The notes below the pieces were generated by a model. The model was not told where the DNA came from. It did no database searches and saw only the letters and a list, made by a program, of their open reading frames with translations. A DNA stretch of 64,000 bases from Comamonadaceae bacterium (GTDB lineage: Bacteria > Pseudomonadota > Gammaproteobacteria > Burkholderiales > Burkholderiaceae_C). The position numbers and the translations under genes are program-made. Location of the stretch: positions 1 to 64,000 of the forward strand of contig CANFWI010000008.1 in NCBI GenBank assembly GCA_947450675.1. The letters are read 5' to 3'. Shown one piece after another: positions 9,369-17,549 of this stretch. The first letter of the stretch is position 1; every line of letters starts with the position of its first letter.

Positions 9369-9866
9369 TCAACTCTTGCTCTTTTTAATAAAAATCACCC
9401 GATCGACGACAGAATCACCATTTCCGTCGATTTTGAGCACTATTTCGGCGTCAAAAGCATGCGCTGATTTGTAATGCGTTTGATCCGACACACTTTTAAA
9501 CATGTCGGACGCAGACCACAAACTCGTCACCAGACTGATGATCAAGAAAGGGTTTTTGGGGGTCACGCTGGGTTTGGGAGGCAAAACCTTGACAGAACCG
9601 CCACCCGCCTCGACAGAAACCATCCAGTGCTGAAGCCGGTCAGGCAGTGCGCTCGGAGTGACTTTGTCAAAGAAAGCAACTTCAACTTTGGTCAGTGGCT
9701 CTGCCAAGGCTGCCGTCAGCTCACGGTCGAAGCTTTTTAAATCGACGAACGTCAACTCAGGTTTTGCCGTGGCTTGGTTGGCAGTCGGTGGTGTGTTTGA
9801 TGCGCAAGCGCTCAACAACAAGAACGCCGACAGAACTAATTGACTTCGAAATTTGTAATTTTTCAT
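9369..9866 (-). CDS. Lipoprotein of unknown function, first gene of caspase operon
   Basis: A 165-residue lipoprotein with signal peptide and lipobox LLSAC (Cys at about 21). The ATG at 9866 is preferred to an in-frame TTG three codons upstream because it sits directly before the signal peptide. The mature part has no motif that I recognise; a hydrophobic stretch NPFLIISLVTSLW lies near residues 105-117, and the C-terminus is beta-like and lysine-rich. It leads the operon; about 220 bases separate it from the upstream LysR gene, space enough for the operon promoter. Confidence 0.75.
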   Translation of the reverse strand: MKNYKFRSQLVLSAFLLLSACASNTPPTANQATAKPELTFVDLKSFDRELTAALAEPLTKVEVAFFDKVTPSALPDRLQHWMVSVEAGGGSVKVLPPKPSVTPKNPFLIISLVTSLWSASDMFKSVSDQTHYKSAHAFDAEIVLKIDGNGDSVVDRVIFIKKSKS

Positions 9867-10086
9867 AACCAACAAACATTCAATACTCTTGAAATCACAT
9901 TATGCGCGCCGAATTTGTCTCTTTTAATACATTTATCTGAGCTTACACAATGACGTTTCAATGTTTCACTGGGCTTGGATACGAAGGTGGTGATTAAAAG
10001 ACTGAACGTTGTTTTTTCGCCAACAAAAAGAGACCACCCCGAAAGTTGCGCATTCAAGCCTCCGGCCCTTGCGGACCAAGCAGCCT

Positions 10087-10980
10087 TCAAAAGGTCTTGA
10101 GGCTGACAATCAAGTTGCGCAGCCATCGGTTGCCGGCATCCATGTCTTGACGTCCATGCCAGTGCTGCATAAATTTCATGGGGGGCAGCTCAAATGGCAG
10201 CTTCACCTTTTTTAACTGCGCGTGCTGCATCAACACGTCTGCTACGCGGACTGGCGTCGTCATCAAATAGTGGGTCGAGGCAAGGATCGTGGCTACGGAT
10301 GTGTAGTTTGAAAGATTGGCTGCAAATTTTCGATAAATCCCCAAGCTCTCGAGGTGCTTATTCACCAAATAAAATCCACTGGTCTGGTTTCTAATCGTCA
10401 GATGCCTGACTTCCTTATACTGCTCACGCGTGATTTCATCACCAATTTCAAGATGATTCCTTGAAATCAGCCCCACATAGCTTGAATCAAATAGCAGTTG
10501 TTGAAAATAATGCGCTTTGATCGGGTGAGCGATACCAAGAGCCAAGTCGACAAGCCCCTCTGAAAGCTCATTTTCGACATTTGCGGTGATGTTTGACACC
10601 TCCACCCGAACTCTGGGTGCGACGGTGTTGAGCCGCTCTAGCAGAGGGGGAAGCCACAGAAGTTGCCCAAAGTCCGACATGGCCACGTTAAACACCCGAT
10701 CCGACTCCTCAGGAACGAAGTTCAATTGAAAGCTCAAAGACTCTTGCAGGCTGTCCGCAGATTTTTTTATCGACGGAAAGAGTGCATGTGCAAAAAGTGT
10801 CGGCTCCATGCACTTGGGGGTTCGGACAAACAAAGGATCGTCAAAATGATCCTTCAAGCGCTTCAGCGCCAAACTGACGCCAGGCTGAGACAACCCTAAA
10901 GCGCTAGAGGACTTGGATAAATTCCCAGTTTCGTACACCTTAAGAAATACCAATAATAAATTTAAATCTATATTTTTAAT
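10087..10980 (-). CDS. LysR-family transcriptional regulator with probable ATT start
   Basis: A 297-residue LysR regulator. The N-terminal helix-turn-helix (GNLSKSSSALGLSQPGVSLALKRL) and effector-binding domain are clear. No ATG or GTG fits: the typical opening KNIDLNLLLVF extends upstream of an internal TTG (10953) to an ATT at 10980, eight bases after a CGGAG Shine-Dalgarno. ATT gives a standard-length LysR with the usual start; the TTG would cut off the conserved first helix. It lies just upstream, same strand, of the caspase operon and could regulate it or the lost genes around 11.1-11.6 kb. Effector unknown. Confidence 0.8.
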   Translation of the reverse strand: MKNIDLNLLLVFLKVYETGNLSKSSSALGLSQPGVSLALKRLKDHFDDPLFVRTPKCMEPTLFAHALFPSIKKSADSLQESLSFQLNFVPEESDRVFNVAMSDFGQLLWLPPLLERLNTVAPRVRVEVSNITANVENELSEGLVDLALGIAHPIKAHYFQQLLFDSSYVGLISRNHLEIGDEITREQYKEVRHLTIRNQTSGFYLVNKHLESLGIYRKFAANLSNYTSVATILASTHYLMTTPVRVADVLMQHAQLKKVKLPFELPPMKFMQHWHGRQDMDAGNRWLRNLIVSLKTF

Positions 10981-11397
10981 TTGTATAACTCCGGATTATA
11001 TTAATTATAAAATTTAATTTATAGACGCTACATCTTCACCAATGCAGAATCAAGTATTAAATTAGCCGCATGGTAGTTTACTCTGCAAATAGTTAATTAT
11101 TTTATAATTCAAAACAATTTCACTGCGGCACTCATGCAATATTTAGCTTTTTCACTTACCATTATTAAAGTATTCGCCTACTTGGTAGGCCGCGACGTGT
11201 TGGTGATGACCGACGCTCCAGGCAAGTCCTTGTTTGACTTCAAGCGTTGGCCGCATGGGCGACAGGGTTGCGAATACTTCGGGCTGGGGTTGCATGTGGT
11301 CGTCTCCCGACTTCGCATGCCCCCTCCTGAAAATCGAACTTGACATCAACCCATCACGGCCGGCTTGACCAACAAAACACGGCTCGTGACACCAGGG
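10981..11397 (-). other. AT-rich leader and unassigned decayed stretch
   Basis: No convincing gene. About 10981-11130 is markedly AT-rich compared with the rest of the window and probably holds the LysR promoter. From 11134 to 11343 the plus strand reads YLVGRDVLVMTDAPGKS, which vaguely resembles the C-terminal region of taurine/nitrate-type ABC ATPases (LADRVxVMTxxPG), but it lacks a start, Walker motifs and a partner. I treat it as possible gene debris. Confidence 0.35.
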
Positions 11398-11574
11398 TCA
11401 GTTTATAGCGGTGCCGATCTGCGCTTCCTCCAAAGCGAGCTCAGCCAACTCGGCTTCTGTGAACACCCGCGATCGGGTGTGAAAAGCTTTCCCTTCTGAC
11501 CCATCCAACGAGAACGTACCGCCTGTCCCGTCAATGACGTCAATGATGAGCTGCATGTGCTGACGAACAAAAAC
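11398..11574 (-). pseudogene. DUF779 protein remnant (C-terminal half only)
   Basis: The minus strand encodes about 59 residues ending in TGA: HMQLIIDVIDGTGGTFSLD followed by GKAFHTRSRVFTEAEL. This matches, from memory, the C-terminal half of DUF779 proteins (HTQLIIDVVPGRGG..., GKRFLTRSRLFT), normally about 120-130 residues and commonly next to an acetaldehyde dehydrogenase. Two consecutive stops precede it and no N-terminal half follows upstream, and no aldehyde dehydrogenase gene is near. A deletion has probably removed the rest of a locus. Confidence 0.65.
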
Positions 11575-11676
11575 TCATCATTGAAGCGGAGTTTCTATGG
11601 GCCTCGCGTGATCAGGAGGGCCGAGCCCAAGGTTATTTGGCACTCAGCAAAACCATGAAAAATAACGCTCAAAGCA

Positions 11677-12171
11677 TCATTGCGATTGATCTTTCGTCTC
11701 TTCCGAGACTTCGGATTCACGCTGAATGCCCAATAGCTTTTTGGTGAATTGCTCCAGCGGACCGCCCACCATCAAGATCAACAGCATGGCTGACAGTGCG
11801 CACACACCGAGCACATAAAACCCCGCCCCGAAGGTCGCACCCAAGATAGAACAAGCCCAAAGACTGGCGGCGGTCGTCAGGCCATGGATGTTTTGAGAAT
11901 TTGCTTGGTGAATGATCACACCGGCACCCAAAAAACCGATGCCGGTGATCAAGCCTTGGAGCACACGACTCGACGATTGCACATCTGCGTTGGGAAAACT
12001 GCCGATCAATAGCATCACCAGCGCAGACCCCAGCGCCACCAAAGAATGCGTGCGGATGCCCGCAGATTTGTGGTGTATCCAGCGGTTCAGCCCCAGGGTG
12101 ATGCCCGCCAGCAAGGCGAGACCCAGTCTGAACAAAATGTCAGGGCTTGTATTCATCGCGTCTATGGTCAT
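11677..12171 (-). CDS. MgtC/SapB family membrane protein
   Basis: A 164-residue protein with about four to five membrane helices carrying the MgtC/SapB signature: LALLAGITLGLNRW, AGIRTHSLVALGSAL and TGIGFLGAGVIIHQ. MgtC proteins modulate the F1F0 ATPase and survival at low magnesium; the short form here corresponds to the membrane domain with almost no C-terminal ACT-like domain. ATG at 12171 is chosen over a TTG two codons upstream. It follows the small hypothetical gene with a stop/start spacing of a few bases, so it may be read from the LacI operon, but I see no functional tie. Confidence 0.85.
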   Translation of the reverse strand: MTIDAMNTSPDILFRLGLALLAGITLGLNRWIHHKSAGIRTHSLVALGSALVMLLIGSFPNADVQSSSRVLQGLITGIGFLGAGVIIHQANSQNIHGLTTAASLWACSILGATFGAGFYVLGVCALSAMLLILMVGGPLEQFTKKLLGIQRESEVSEETKDQSQ

Positions 12172-12173
12172 GG

Positions 12174-12509
12174 TCAAGCCTGAACGAAGCCGGGAAGATA
12201 GCTGGCTTCTGGGTGCCGCGCTAACGCCAGTGCCGAGGCCACAGCGTCATCCATGGATTGTTGAAGTTGCTGCTTTTTGATTCTGGAACGGAAGTAGTCT
12301 GCCCAGAGAAACTCACTGAATGGCGTGACGTCTTTGGCAAACGCACCCGCCTTGCGAGCCAAACCCGCCAAGCTGCGGTAGGGCAATTTATGGGACAGGC
12401 GTTGCCATTCAGCCCGCTTTTGACTCACTTCCACGTAACCAAAGGCCCCTTGCGTCGGCAACAGCTCAGACAAATTGGCTTGTATCGCGTGGTGGTGTAA
12501 GGGGGTCAT
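12174..12509 (-). CDS. Hypothetical protein overlapping the reductase gene
   Basis: A 111-residue basic, soluble protein without motifs that I recognise (KRAEWQRLSHKLPYRSL near 31-47, ARHPEASYLPGF at the end). Its start lies inside the last 44 bases of the dehydrogenase gene in another frame, and its stop is next to the MgtC start. Position between two coupled genes supports it being real, but the overlap and lack of family make this moderate. Confidence 0.5.
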   Translation of the reverse strand: MTPLHHHAIQANLSELLPTQGAFGYVEVSQKRAEWQRLSHKLPYRSLAGLARKAGAFAKDVTPFSEFLWADYFRSRIKKQQLQQSMDDAVASALALARHPEASYLPGFVQA

Positions 12510-13512
12510 GGGGCGCCTGAACAGGGAAAACAGCTAATGGTAGTTTGCCAGACAGGGCGCGGAGTAAATTACTGGTCGCCATTTGTGCCATAGCGTAGCG
12601 CGTTTCATGCGTAGCCGAGCCGATGTGCGGCAAGGCGGTGACTTTGGGATGCGTGCGCAGCGGGGAGTCTTGCGGCAAGGGCTCTGTGGCAAACACATCC
12701 AGCCCTGCGGCACGCAGACCGCCATGGTTCAGGGCGTCGAGCAAGGCGGCTTCCTGCACGATGGCACCGCGGGCGCCGTTGACAAAGATGGCGCCCGGCT
12801 TCATCAGCGCAAACTCACGCGCCCCGATCAAGCCGCGCGTTTCATCCGACAAGGGCAGCACCACCGCAACGATGTCGGCTCGCTGCAGCAGATCATCCAG
12901 CCCTGCAGGCGTCACCTTACCGACCAGCTCAGGCGCGTCTTGCGCGACATTGACTTCGCGTCGGTTGTTGTACAAAACAGGCATGCCAAAACCCAAGGCA
13001 GCACGCCGTGCCACAGCTTGGCCGATGCGGCCAAAACCCAAAATGCCCAGCGTTTTGCCGTGCACGTCCCAACCAAAAAGATTGGTGTCGATATTGCGTG
13101 TCCAGCGGCCCTCGCGCACATGGTTGGAGAGTTCCACCAGACGTCTGCTGGCAGCCATGATGAGCGAAAAAATGGTGTCGGCGGTGGTCTCTGTCAGCAC
13201 ACCGGGCGTATGGCACAGCATGATGCCGCGCTCGGCCAGCGCTTGCAGCGCGTAGTTATCCACGCCGACCGACACGCTGGAAATCACTTGCAGATGCGGC
13301 GCGCTGGCCAACACAGCGGCATCTATTTTGAAGCTGGAACCGATCATGCCTTCTGTCGTGGCCAGGGCTGCATGGAAAGCCGCCACTTGCTCTGGTAATC
13401 GGGGGTTGGCCACGGTCACGTCATGCTCTGCTTGCAGCCTGGCCAGTTGATCGGGCGGCAACTCTCTGAAGACAAGGACTTTGCGGCGTGTCATGTCAGC
13501 GGTTGTTTGCAT
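12466..13512 (-). CDS. D-2-hydroxyacid dehydrogenase, 2-ketoaldonate/hydroxypyruvate reductase type
   Basis: A 348-residue NAD(P)-dependent reductase of the D-isomer-specific 2-hydroxyacid dehydrogenase family. Rossmann motif GILGFGRIGQAVARR, NGARGAIV with the catalytic Arg, and HIGSATHETR with the catalytic His are intact. The N-terminal half (SSFKIDAAVL, SVSVGVDNYAL, HTPGVLTETTADT) resembles GhrB/TkrA enzymes that reduce 2-ketogluconate, hydroxypyruvate and glyoxylate. It starts 3 bases after the sugar kinase stop; an ATG at 13494 is an alternative start. Together with the kinase this suggests 2-keto sugar acid metabolism. The final 20 residues run on past the usual end of the family. Confidence 0.85.
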   Translation of the reverse strand: MQTTADMTRRKVLVFRELPPDQLARLQAEHDVTVANPRLPEQVAAFHAALATTEGMIGSSFKIDAAVLASAPHLQVISSVSVGVDNYALQALAERGIMLCHTPGVLTETTADTIFSLIMAASRRLVELSNHVREGRWTRNIDTNLFGWDVHGKTLGILGFGRIGQAVARRAALGFGMPVLYNNRREVNVAQDAPELVGKVTPAGLDDLLQRADIVAVVLPLSDETRGLIGAREFALMKPGAIFVNGARGAIVQEAALLDALNHGGLRAAGLDVFATEPLPQDSPLRTHPKVTALPHIGSATHETRYAMAQMATSNLLRALSGKLPLAVFPVQAPHDPLTPPRDTSQFV

Positions 13513-13515
13513 GAA

Positions 13516-14454
13516 TCAAAGTTTGGCTTCAAGCAACTCGGCGCGGGTCGGCAAACCTTCGCTGTCACCCAAGACCTGCACAGCGCGGGCACCGATCCAT
13601 GCGCCCCGCCTGACGGCCTCGGGCACATTCAAGCCCTCCAGCAAAGCACTGATGACGCCCACCGCAAAACCGTCGCCGGCGCCCACTGTGTCCACGACCG
13701 TGTCCACGGGAAATCCAGCGACGTAAGCGCTGCCGGCTTCGCCGTCGAAATAAGCGCCCTCACTGCCAAGCTTGACGACCACCAACTGGGCACCGCGCTG
13801 CCGATAAAAACGGGCAACGCCTTCGGGTGAATCTTCGCCGGTGAGGAAGCGCCCTTCTTCGAGACCGGGCAAGACCCAGTGGGCACGTGTGGCGAGGTCG
13901 TTGATCTCCTCGCGCATCTTGTCTGGCGTGGCCCACAGCGTGGGTCGAAGATTCGGGTCAAAAGAAACACTGCGGCCAGCGGCACGCATCAAGTCCATGG
14001 TTTTGCGGGCTGCCGGCAAGGTGGTGGCCGAGACAGCGGCAAAGACGCCGGTGGCATGCAAGTGCCGCGCGCTCAGCAACCAATCGACGTCGATGTCTGC
14101 CACCCCCATGTGGCTGGCGGCCGAGCCGGCGCGGTGGTACTCAACCGGCGGGTCGCTGCCATCGCTGACTTGGCCCTTGAACTGGAAACCAGTTTTTTGA
14201 GTCGGGACGCAGACCACGTGCGAACAGTCGACACCTTCGCTGCTCATGGCTGAGAGCAAATAGCGCCCCATGGAATCGGTGCCCAAACGACTGGCCCAAC
14301 CGACCGTCAAACCCAGCCGCGCGAGTCCAATGGCGACATTGGTTTCAGCGCCAGCGGTGCGCTTGTGAAAGCCTTGCACCAACTCCAATGGACCGGGCTG
14401 GTCGGCGACCAGCATCAGCATGGCTTCGCCAAAAGTAACAACGTCAGTGCGCAT
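13516..14454 (-). CDS. kdgK: PfkB-family sugar kinase, 2-keto-3-deoxygluconate kinase-like
   Basis: A 312-residue ribokinase-type enzyme. [11 protein letters not shown] at the N-terminus, [15 protein letters not shown], and the second PfkB signature [18 protein letters not shown] (catalytic Asp) are intact. The pattern around the substrate loop is closest, as I read it, to KdgK, which phosphorylates 2-keto-3-deoxygluconate. No KDPG aldolase is encoded in the window. The start overlaps the end of the ABC ATPase gene by 11 bases, so it is cotranscribed with the transporter. The substrate call is moderate; fructokinase-type specificity cannot be excluded. Confidence 0.8.
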   Translation of the reverse strand: MRTDVVTFGEAMLMLVADQPGPLELVQGFHKRTAGAETNVAIGLARLGLTVGWASRLGTDSMGRYLLSAMSSEGVDCSHVVCVPTQKTGFQFKGQVSDGSDPPVEYHRAGSAASHMGVADIDVDWLLSARHLHATGVFAAVSATTLPAARKTMDLMRAAGRSVSFDPNLRPTLWATPDKMREEINDLATRAHWVLPGLEEGRFLTGEDSPEGVARFYRQRGAQLVVVKLGSEGAYFDGEAGSAYVAGFPVDTVVDTVGAGDGFAVGVISALLEGLNVPEAVRRGAWIGARAVQVLGDSEGLPTRAELLEAKL

Positions 14455-15232
14455 GCCGCGAATTCAGAATTTGTCCTAAGAAATTACGCGTTGTCTCGTG
14501 CTGTGGGTTGCTGAAGAATTGCTGCGGCGGCGCCTCTTCAATGATCTTGCCTTCAGCCATGAAAATCACCCGGTCGGCCACGCTGCGGGCAAAGCCCATC
14601 TCGTGCGTGACGCAGAGCATGGTCATGCCCTCTTCCGCCAAACTCACCATGGTGTCCAGCACTTCCTTGACCATCTCCGGGTCCAGCGCCGACGTCGGCT
14701 CGTCAAACAACATGATCTTGGGCGTCATGCACAAGGCGCGCGCAATCGCCACCCGCTGCTGCTGACCACCCGACAACTGACTCGGGTATTTGTGCGCTTG
14801 CTCTGGAATGCGCACGCGCTTGAGGAACTTCATGGCGATGCTCTCTGCCTCATCACGGCCCAGGCCGCGTGAGCGCATCGGCGCCAACATGCAATTTTGC
14901 AACACGGTGAGGTGCGGAAACAAGTTGAACTGCTGGAACACCATGCCAACTTCTTGCCGCACCGAATCCACGTTTTTGCCGCCGGCCGTCAGGTCGATAC
15001 CGTTCACCACAATGCGCCCGGCCTGCACTGTCTCCAGCCGGTTGATGCAGCGAATCAGGGTCGACTTGCCCGAGCCCGAGGGCCCGCAAACCACAATGCG
15101 CTCTCCCGCCCGCACGTTCAAGTTGATGTCCGTCAGCACCTGAAACTTGCCAAACCATTTGTCCACCGCTTCTATGCGGATGATGGGTTCGGCGTCTGGT
15201 GTGTTGGAGGGGGACTGCATTGTGTCTGTCAT
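14444..15232 (-). CDS. Polar amino-acid-type ABC transporter ATP-binding protein
   Basis: A 262-residue ATPase with Walker [11 protein letters not shown]-loop [15 protein letters not shown], signature LSGGQQQR, Walker [14 protein letters not shown] and switch His CVTHEM. It is the GlnQ/HisP type. It follows the binding-protein gene by 12 bases and overlaps the kinase gene. Although the sequence class is amino-acid uptake, the operon's kinase and reductase suggest that the imported solute is a sugar acid or amino-sugar acid; this is inference from context. Confidence 0.92.
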   Translation of the reverse strand: MTDTMQSPSNTPDAEPIIRIEAVDKWFGKFQVLTDINLNVRAGERIVVCGPSGSGKSTLIRCINRLETVQAGRIVVNGIDLTAGGKNVDSVRQEVGMVFQQFNLFPHLTVLQNCMLAPMRSRGLGRDEAESIAMKFLKRVRIPEQAHKYPSQLSGGQQQRVAIARALCMTPKIMLFDEPTSALDPEMVKEVLDTMVSLAEEGMTMLCVTHEMGFARSVADRVIFMAEGKIIEEAPPQQFFSNPQHETTRNFLGQILNSRHAH

Positions 15233-15244
15233 GAAAGCACCAGC

Positions 15245-16051
15245 TTATTGCATTTTTGGCAGGTCGGTTTCCAACCATTTGCGGTACAACTTGTTGAGCT
15301 CACCGTTGGCAGTGTTGCGGGCCACGAAGTCATCGACGGTTTTCAGCAGCTCGGCCTGGCCGGGGCGCATGGCTACCGCCATGACTTGCTGGCGCAACAG
15401 GAATTTGTTTTCGTAGGTGTTGGCGGGTGCGCGTTTTTCGATTTGCGCGGCCACGGTGGTCGAGCAACCAATGGCATCGACTTGGCCCGACATCAAGGCT
15501 TGCATGGCCGACGCGTCGTCGTCAAAGCGGCGGATCTCGGTGCCTTCGGGGGCGACGGCGGTCAAGGCAACGTCTTGGGTGCTGGCGCGGGCCACACCCA
15601 CACGTTTGCCTTTGAGGTCAGCGGCCGACTTGATGCTCGCTTTTTTGTCACCAAACAGAACGATGCTGGCTGCTGCGTAGGGCTTGGAGAACTGCACCTG
15701 CTTGGCGCGCTCTGGTGTGACCGCCAGCGAGGCGACCAGCAAGTCAACCTTGTTGGTCAACAAGAAAGGGATGCGGTTGGGGCCAGTCACGGGAACCAGA
15801 TTGACCTTGACGCCGAGGTCTTTGGCCATCAGGCGCGCCACGTCAGCGTCATAGCCGTCGGGCTGGTTGCTGCTGTTCATGGTGCCATAGGGTGGAAAGT
15901 CCACCAGCATGCCGATCGTCAGTTCGCCTTTTTTCTTGATCTCAGCGACGGTCTGCGCGCTGGCCGCAGGGACCCAAGCAGACAGGGTAGCGGCTAGGCC
16001 CAGTGCCAGGGCGGTGCCCGTGAAAAGACGGCGTTGCATAAGCTTGATCAT
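15245..16051 (-). CDS. Periplasmic solute-binding protein of polar amino-acid ABC family
   Basis: A 268-residue family 3 binding protein with a signal peptide cut near ASAQ. ATG at 16051 is chosen because a CGGAG Shine-Dalgarno stands 8 bases before it; an ATG nine codons upstream lacks one. Family motifs: GELTIGMLVDFPPYG, YDADVARLMAKDLGVKV, VGVARASTQDV and LNKLYRKWLE. Contrary to true amino-acid binders, the ligand Arg/Asp pair cannot be judged by eye. Encoded between permease and ATPase genes. Confidence 0.9.
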   Translation of the reverse strand: MIKLMQRRLFTGTALALGLAATLSAWVPAASAQTVAEIKKKGELTIGMLVDFPPYGTMNSSNQPDGYDADVARLMAKDLGVKVNLVPVTGPNRIPFLLTNKVDLLVASLAVTPERAKQVQFSKPYAAASIVLFGDKKASIKSAADLKGKRVGVARASTQDVALTAVAPEGTEIRRFDDDASAMQALMSGQVDAIGCSTTVAAQIEKRAPANTYENKFLLRQQVMAVAMRPGQAELLKTVDDFVARNTANGELNKLYRKWLETDLPKMQ

Positions 16052-16103
16052 GGTGAAGTCTCCGGTTTTAGTGGTCAAAAATGATGAGGGAAAAAGACAA
16101 GGC

Positions 16104-16757
16104 TCAACGAGAAAGCGCTGCCGCTTGGCGGCGTTCTATGCGGGCGGCCAGCAAAGACAAAGGCCAACACAGCACAAAATAAATAGCCGCCACCGCACTG
16201 AAGACGATCAGCGGCTGAAAGGTCGCGTTGTTGATGATCTGCCCAGCGCGGGTGATTTCAACAAAGCCAATGATGGCGGCCAGCGATGTGCCTTTGATGA
16301 TCTGCACCATGTAGCCGACCGTGGGTGCCAGCGCAATTTTGAAAGCTTGCGGCAAGACCACGTCGCGCATGCGAGACACATAAGGCAAGCTGAGTGCGTG
16401 CGCGGCCTCCCATTGCCCGCCCGGGATGGCCTGAATGCAGCCACGCCAGATCTCGCCCAAGAAGGCACTGCTGTTCAGAATCAGGGCCGCACCCGCAGCC
16501 ACCCACAGGTTGATTTCGATCCCCAAGACCGGCGCGCCAAAAAACACCAGAAAGAGCTGCAACAGCAAAGGGGTGCCTTGGAAAACCTGAATGAAGATGC
16601 CAGACAACAGGCGCGCAACGGCGTTGTGCGAGGTGCGGCTGAGCGCAATGATCAAACCGCCGATCGCGCCGCCGATGAAGGCCATCATCGACAGCGCCAC
16701 CGTCCACTTGGCAGCCTCCAGAATGAACAAAAATTCAGACAAGCCAAACGTGCGCAT
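16104..16757 (-). CDS. ABC transporter permease, HisM/GlnP type (second subunit)
   Basis: A 217-residue inner-membrane permease with about five helices and the EAA-type loop EAAHALSLPYVSRMRDVVLPQA that contacts the ATPase. The motif GTPLLLQLFLVFFG marks the polar amino-acid permease family. Its ATG shares one base with the stop of the preceding permease gene (TGATG), so the two subunits are produced together as a heterodimer. Confidence 0.92.
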   Translation of the reverse strand: MRTFGLSEFLFILEAAKWTVALSMMAFIGGAIGGLIIALSRTSHNAVARLLSGIFIQVFQGTPLLLQLFLVFFGAPVLGIEINLWVAAGAALILNSSAFLGEIWRGCIQAIPGGQWEAAHALSLPYVSRMRDVVLPQAFKIALAPTVGYMVQIIKGTSLAAIIGFVEITRAGQIINNATFQPLIVFSAVAAIYFVLCWPLSLLAARIERRQAAALSR

Positions 16758-17428
16758 CAGCGACCTGCCGGGTAGTTAAGAGCCATCCGGTAAATCACCC
16801 GGAACAGTGCAGAAAACGAGAGCGCCAGCAGCAGATAGATGCCGGCCACGACGATGTAAATCTCGAAACTGCGGAAGGTCTGCGACTGCAAGTTGGCCGC
16901 GACCGAGGTCAGGTCGTCTGCAGAAATAGCCGACACCACGGCCGAGCTGAGCATCAGCAAAATGAACTGACTCGTCAGCGCGGGGTACACCGTGCGCAGC
17001 GCCGGTTTCAAAATCACAAAGCGAAAGATCTCGTGGCGCTTCAGGTTGAGCGCCAAACCGGCTTCGATCTGCCCCTTCGGAATCGACTCAATACCGGCGC
17101 GGATGATTTCGGTGGCATAAGCCCCCAAGTTCACCACCATGGCAACCAAGGCGGCGGTGTAAGCCGTCCAGCGCAGGCCCAAGGCCGGCAGTGCAAAAAA
17201 GAAGAAGAACAGTTGCACCAAAAATGGCGTGTTGCGAATCAGCTCGATGTAAGCATTGATGACCCATCGCACGGGGCGCGGTCCGGCGGTCTTGCCCCAG
17301 GCGCAGACGATCGCCACCATCAACCCGAACACCATCGACAGCATGGACAACTCAATCGTGCTGAGCGTTCCTTTGACGAGTTGCGGCCAAGCGGCAAAGA
17401 CGGCATCAAATTGAAATGAATAGTTCAT
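16757..17428 (-). CDS. ABC transporter permease, HisQ/GlnP type (first subunit)
   Basis: A 223-residue permease with five or so membrane helices, RNTPFLVQLFFFFF, and the cytoplasmic EAGLALNLKRHEIFRFVILKPA loop. The ATG at 17428 (MNYSFQFD) is the usual start position for the family; two ATG/TTG codons just upstream are alternatives. It is the first transporter gene, 51 bases downstream of the LacI-type operator and its TATAAT box, which places it under repression by the LacI protein encoded immediately upstream. Confidence 0.9.
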   Translation of the reverse strand: MNYSFQFDAVFAAWPQLVKGTLSTIELSMLSMVFGLMVAIVCAWGKTAGPRPVRWVINAYIELIRNTPFLVQLFFFFFALPALGLRWTAYTAALVAMVVNLGAYATEIIRAGIESIPKGQIEAGLALNLKRHEIFRFVILKPALRTVYPALTSQFILLMLSSAVVSAISADDLTSVAANLQSQTFRSFEIYIVVAGIYLLLALSFSALFRVIYRMALNYPAGR

Positions 17429-17478
17429 GAACAGGCGCATTCGCCAAAGAAGACACAAAAGTTGACCTGATAAGCAGC

Positions 17479-17503
17479 CTGAAACCGATTTCAGTCGATT
17501 ATA
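17479..17503 (-). promoter_or_regulatory. LacI-type operator O1 and -10 box before the ABC/kinase operon
   Basis: CTGAAACCGATTTCAG at 17479-17494 is a 16-bp imperfect palindrome with a central CG, the standard shape of LacI/GalR-family operators. On the minus strand it directly follows TATAAT (complement at 17498-17503), so the bound repressor would cover the transcription start. A near-identical copy precedes the lacI gene. Binding by the neighbouring LacI protein is inferred from proximity and duplication. Confidence 0.75.
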
Positions 17504-17549
17504 AAAGGGCCTGACTGCGCCTCGTAATTATGGAAAACCCCAGTACGGA

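Noticed and set aside
12583-13398. 271-residue frame antisense to the hydroxyacid dehydrogenase
   Set aside because: Shadow of a gene with all its catalytic motifs present.
14897-15997. 366-residue frame on the plus strand over the ABC ATPase and binding-protein genes
   Set aside because: Histidine/valine-rich shadow of two clear genes, no family resemblance.
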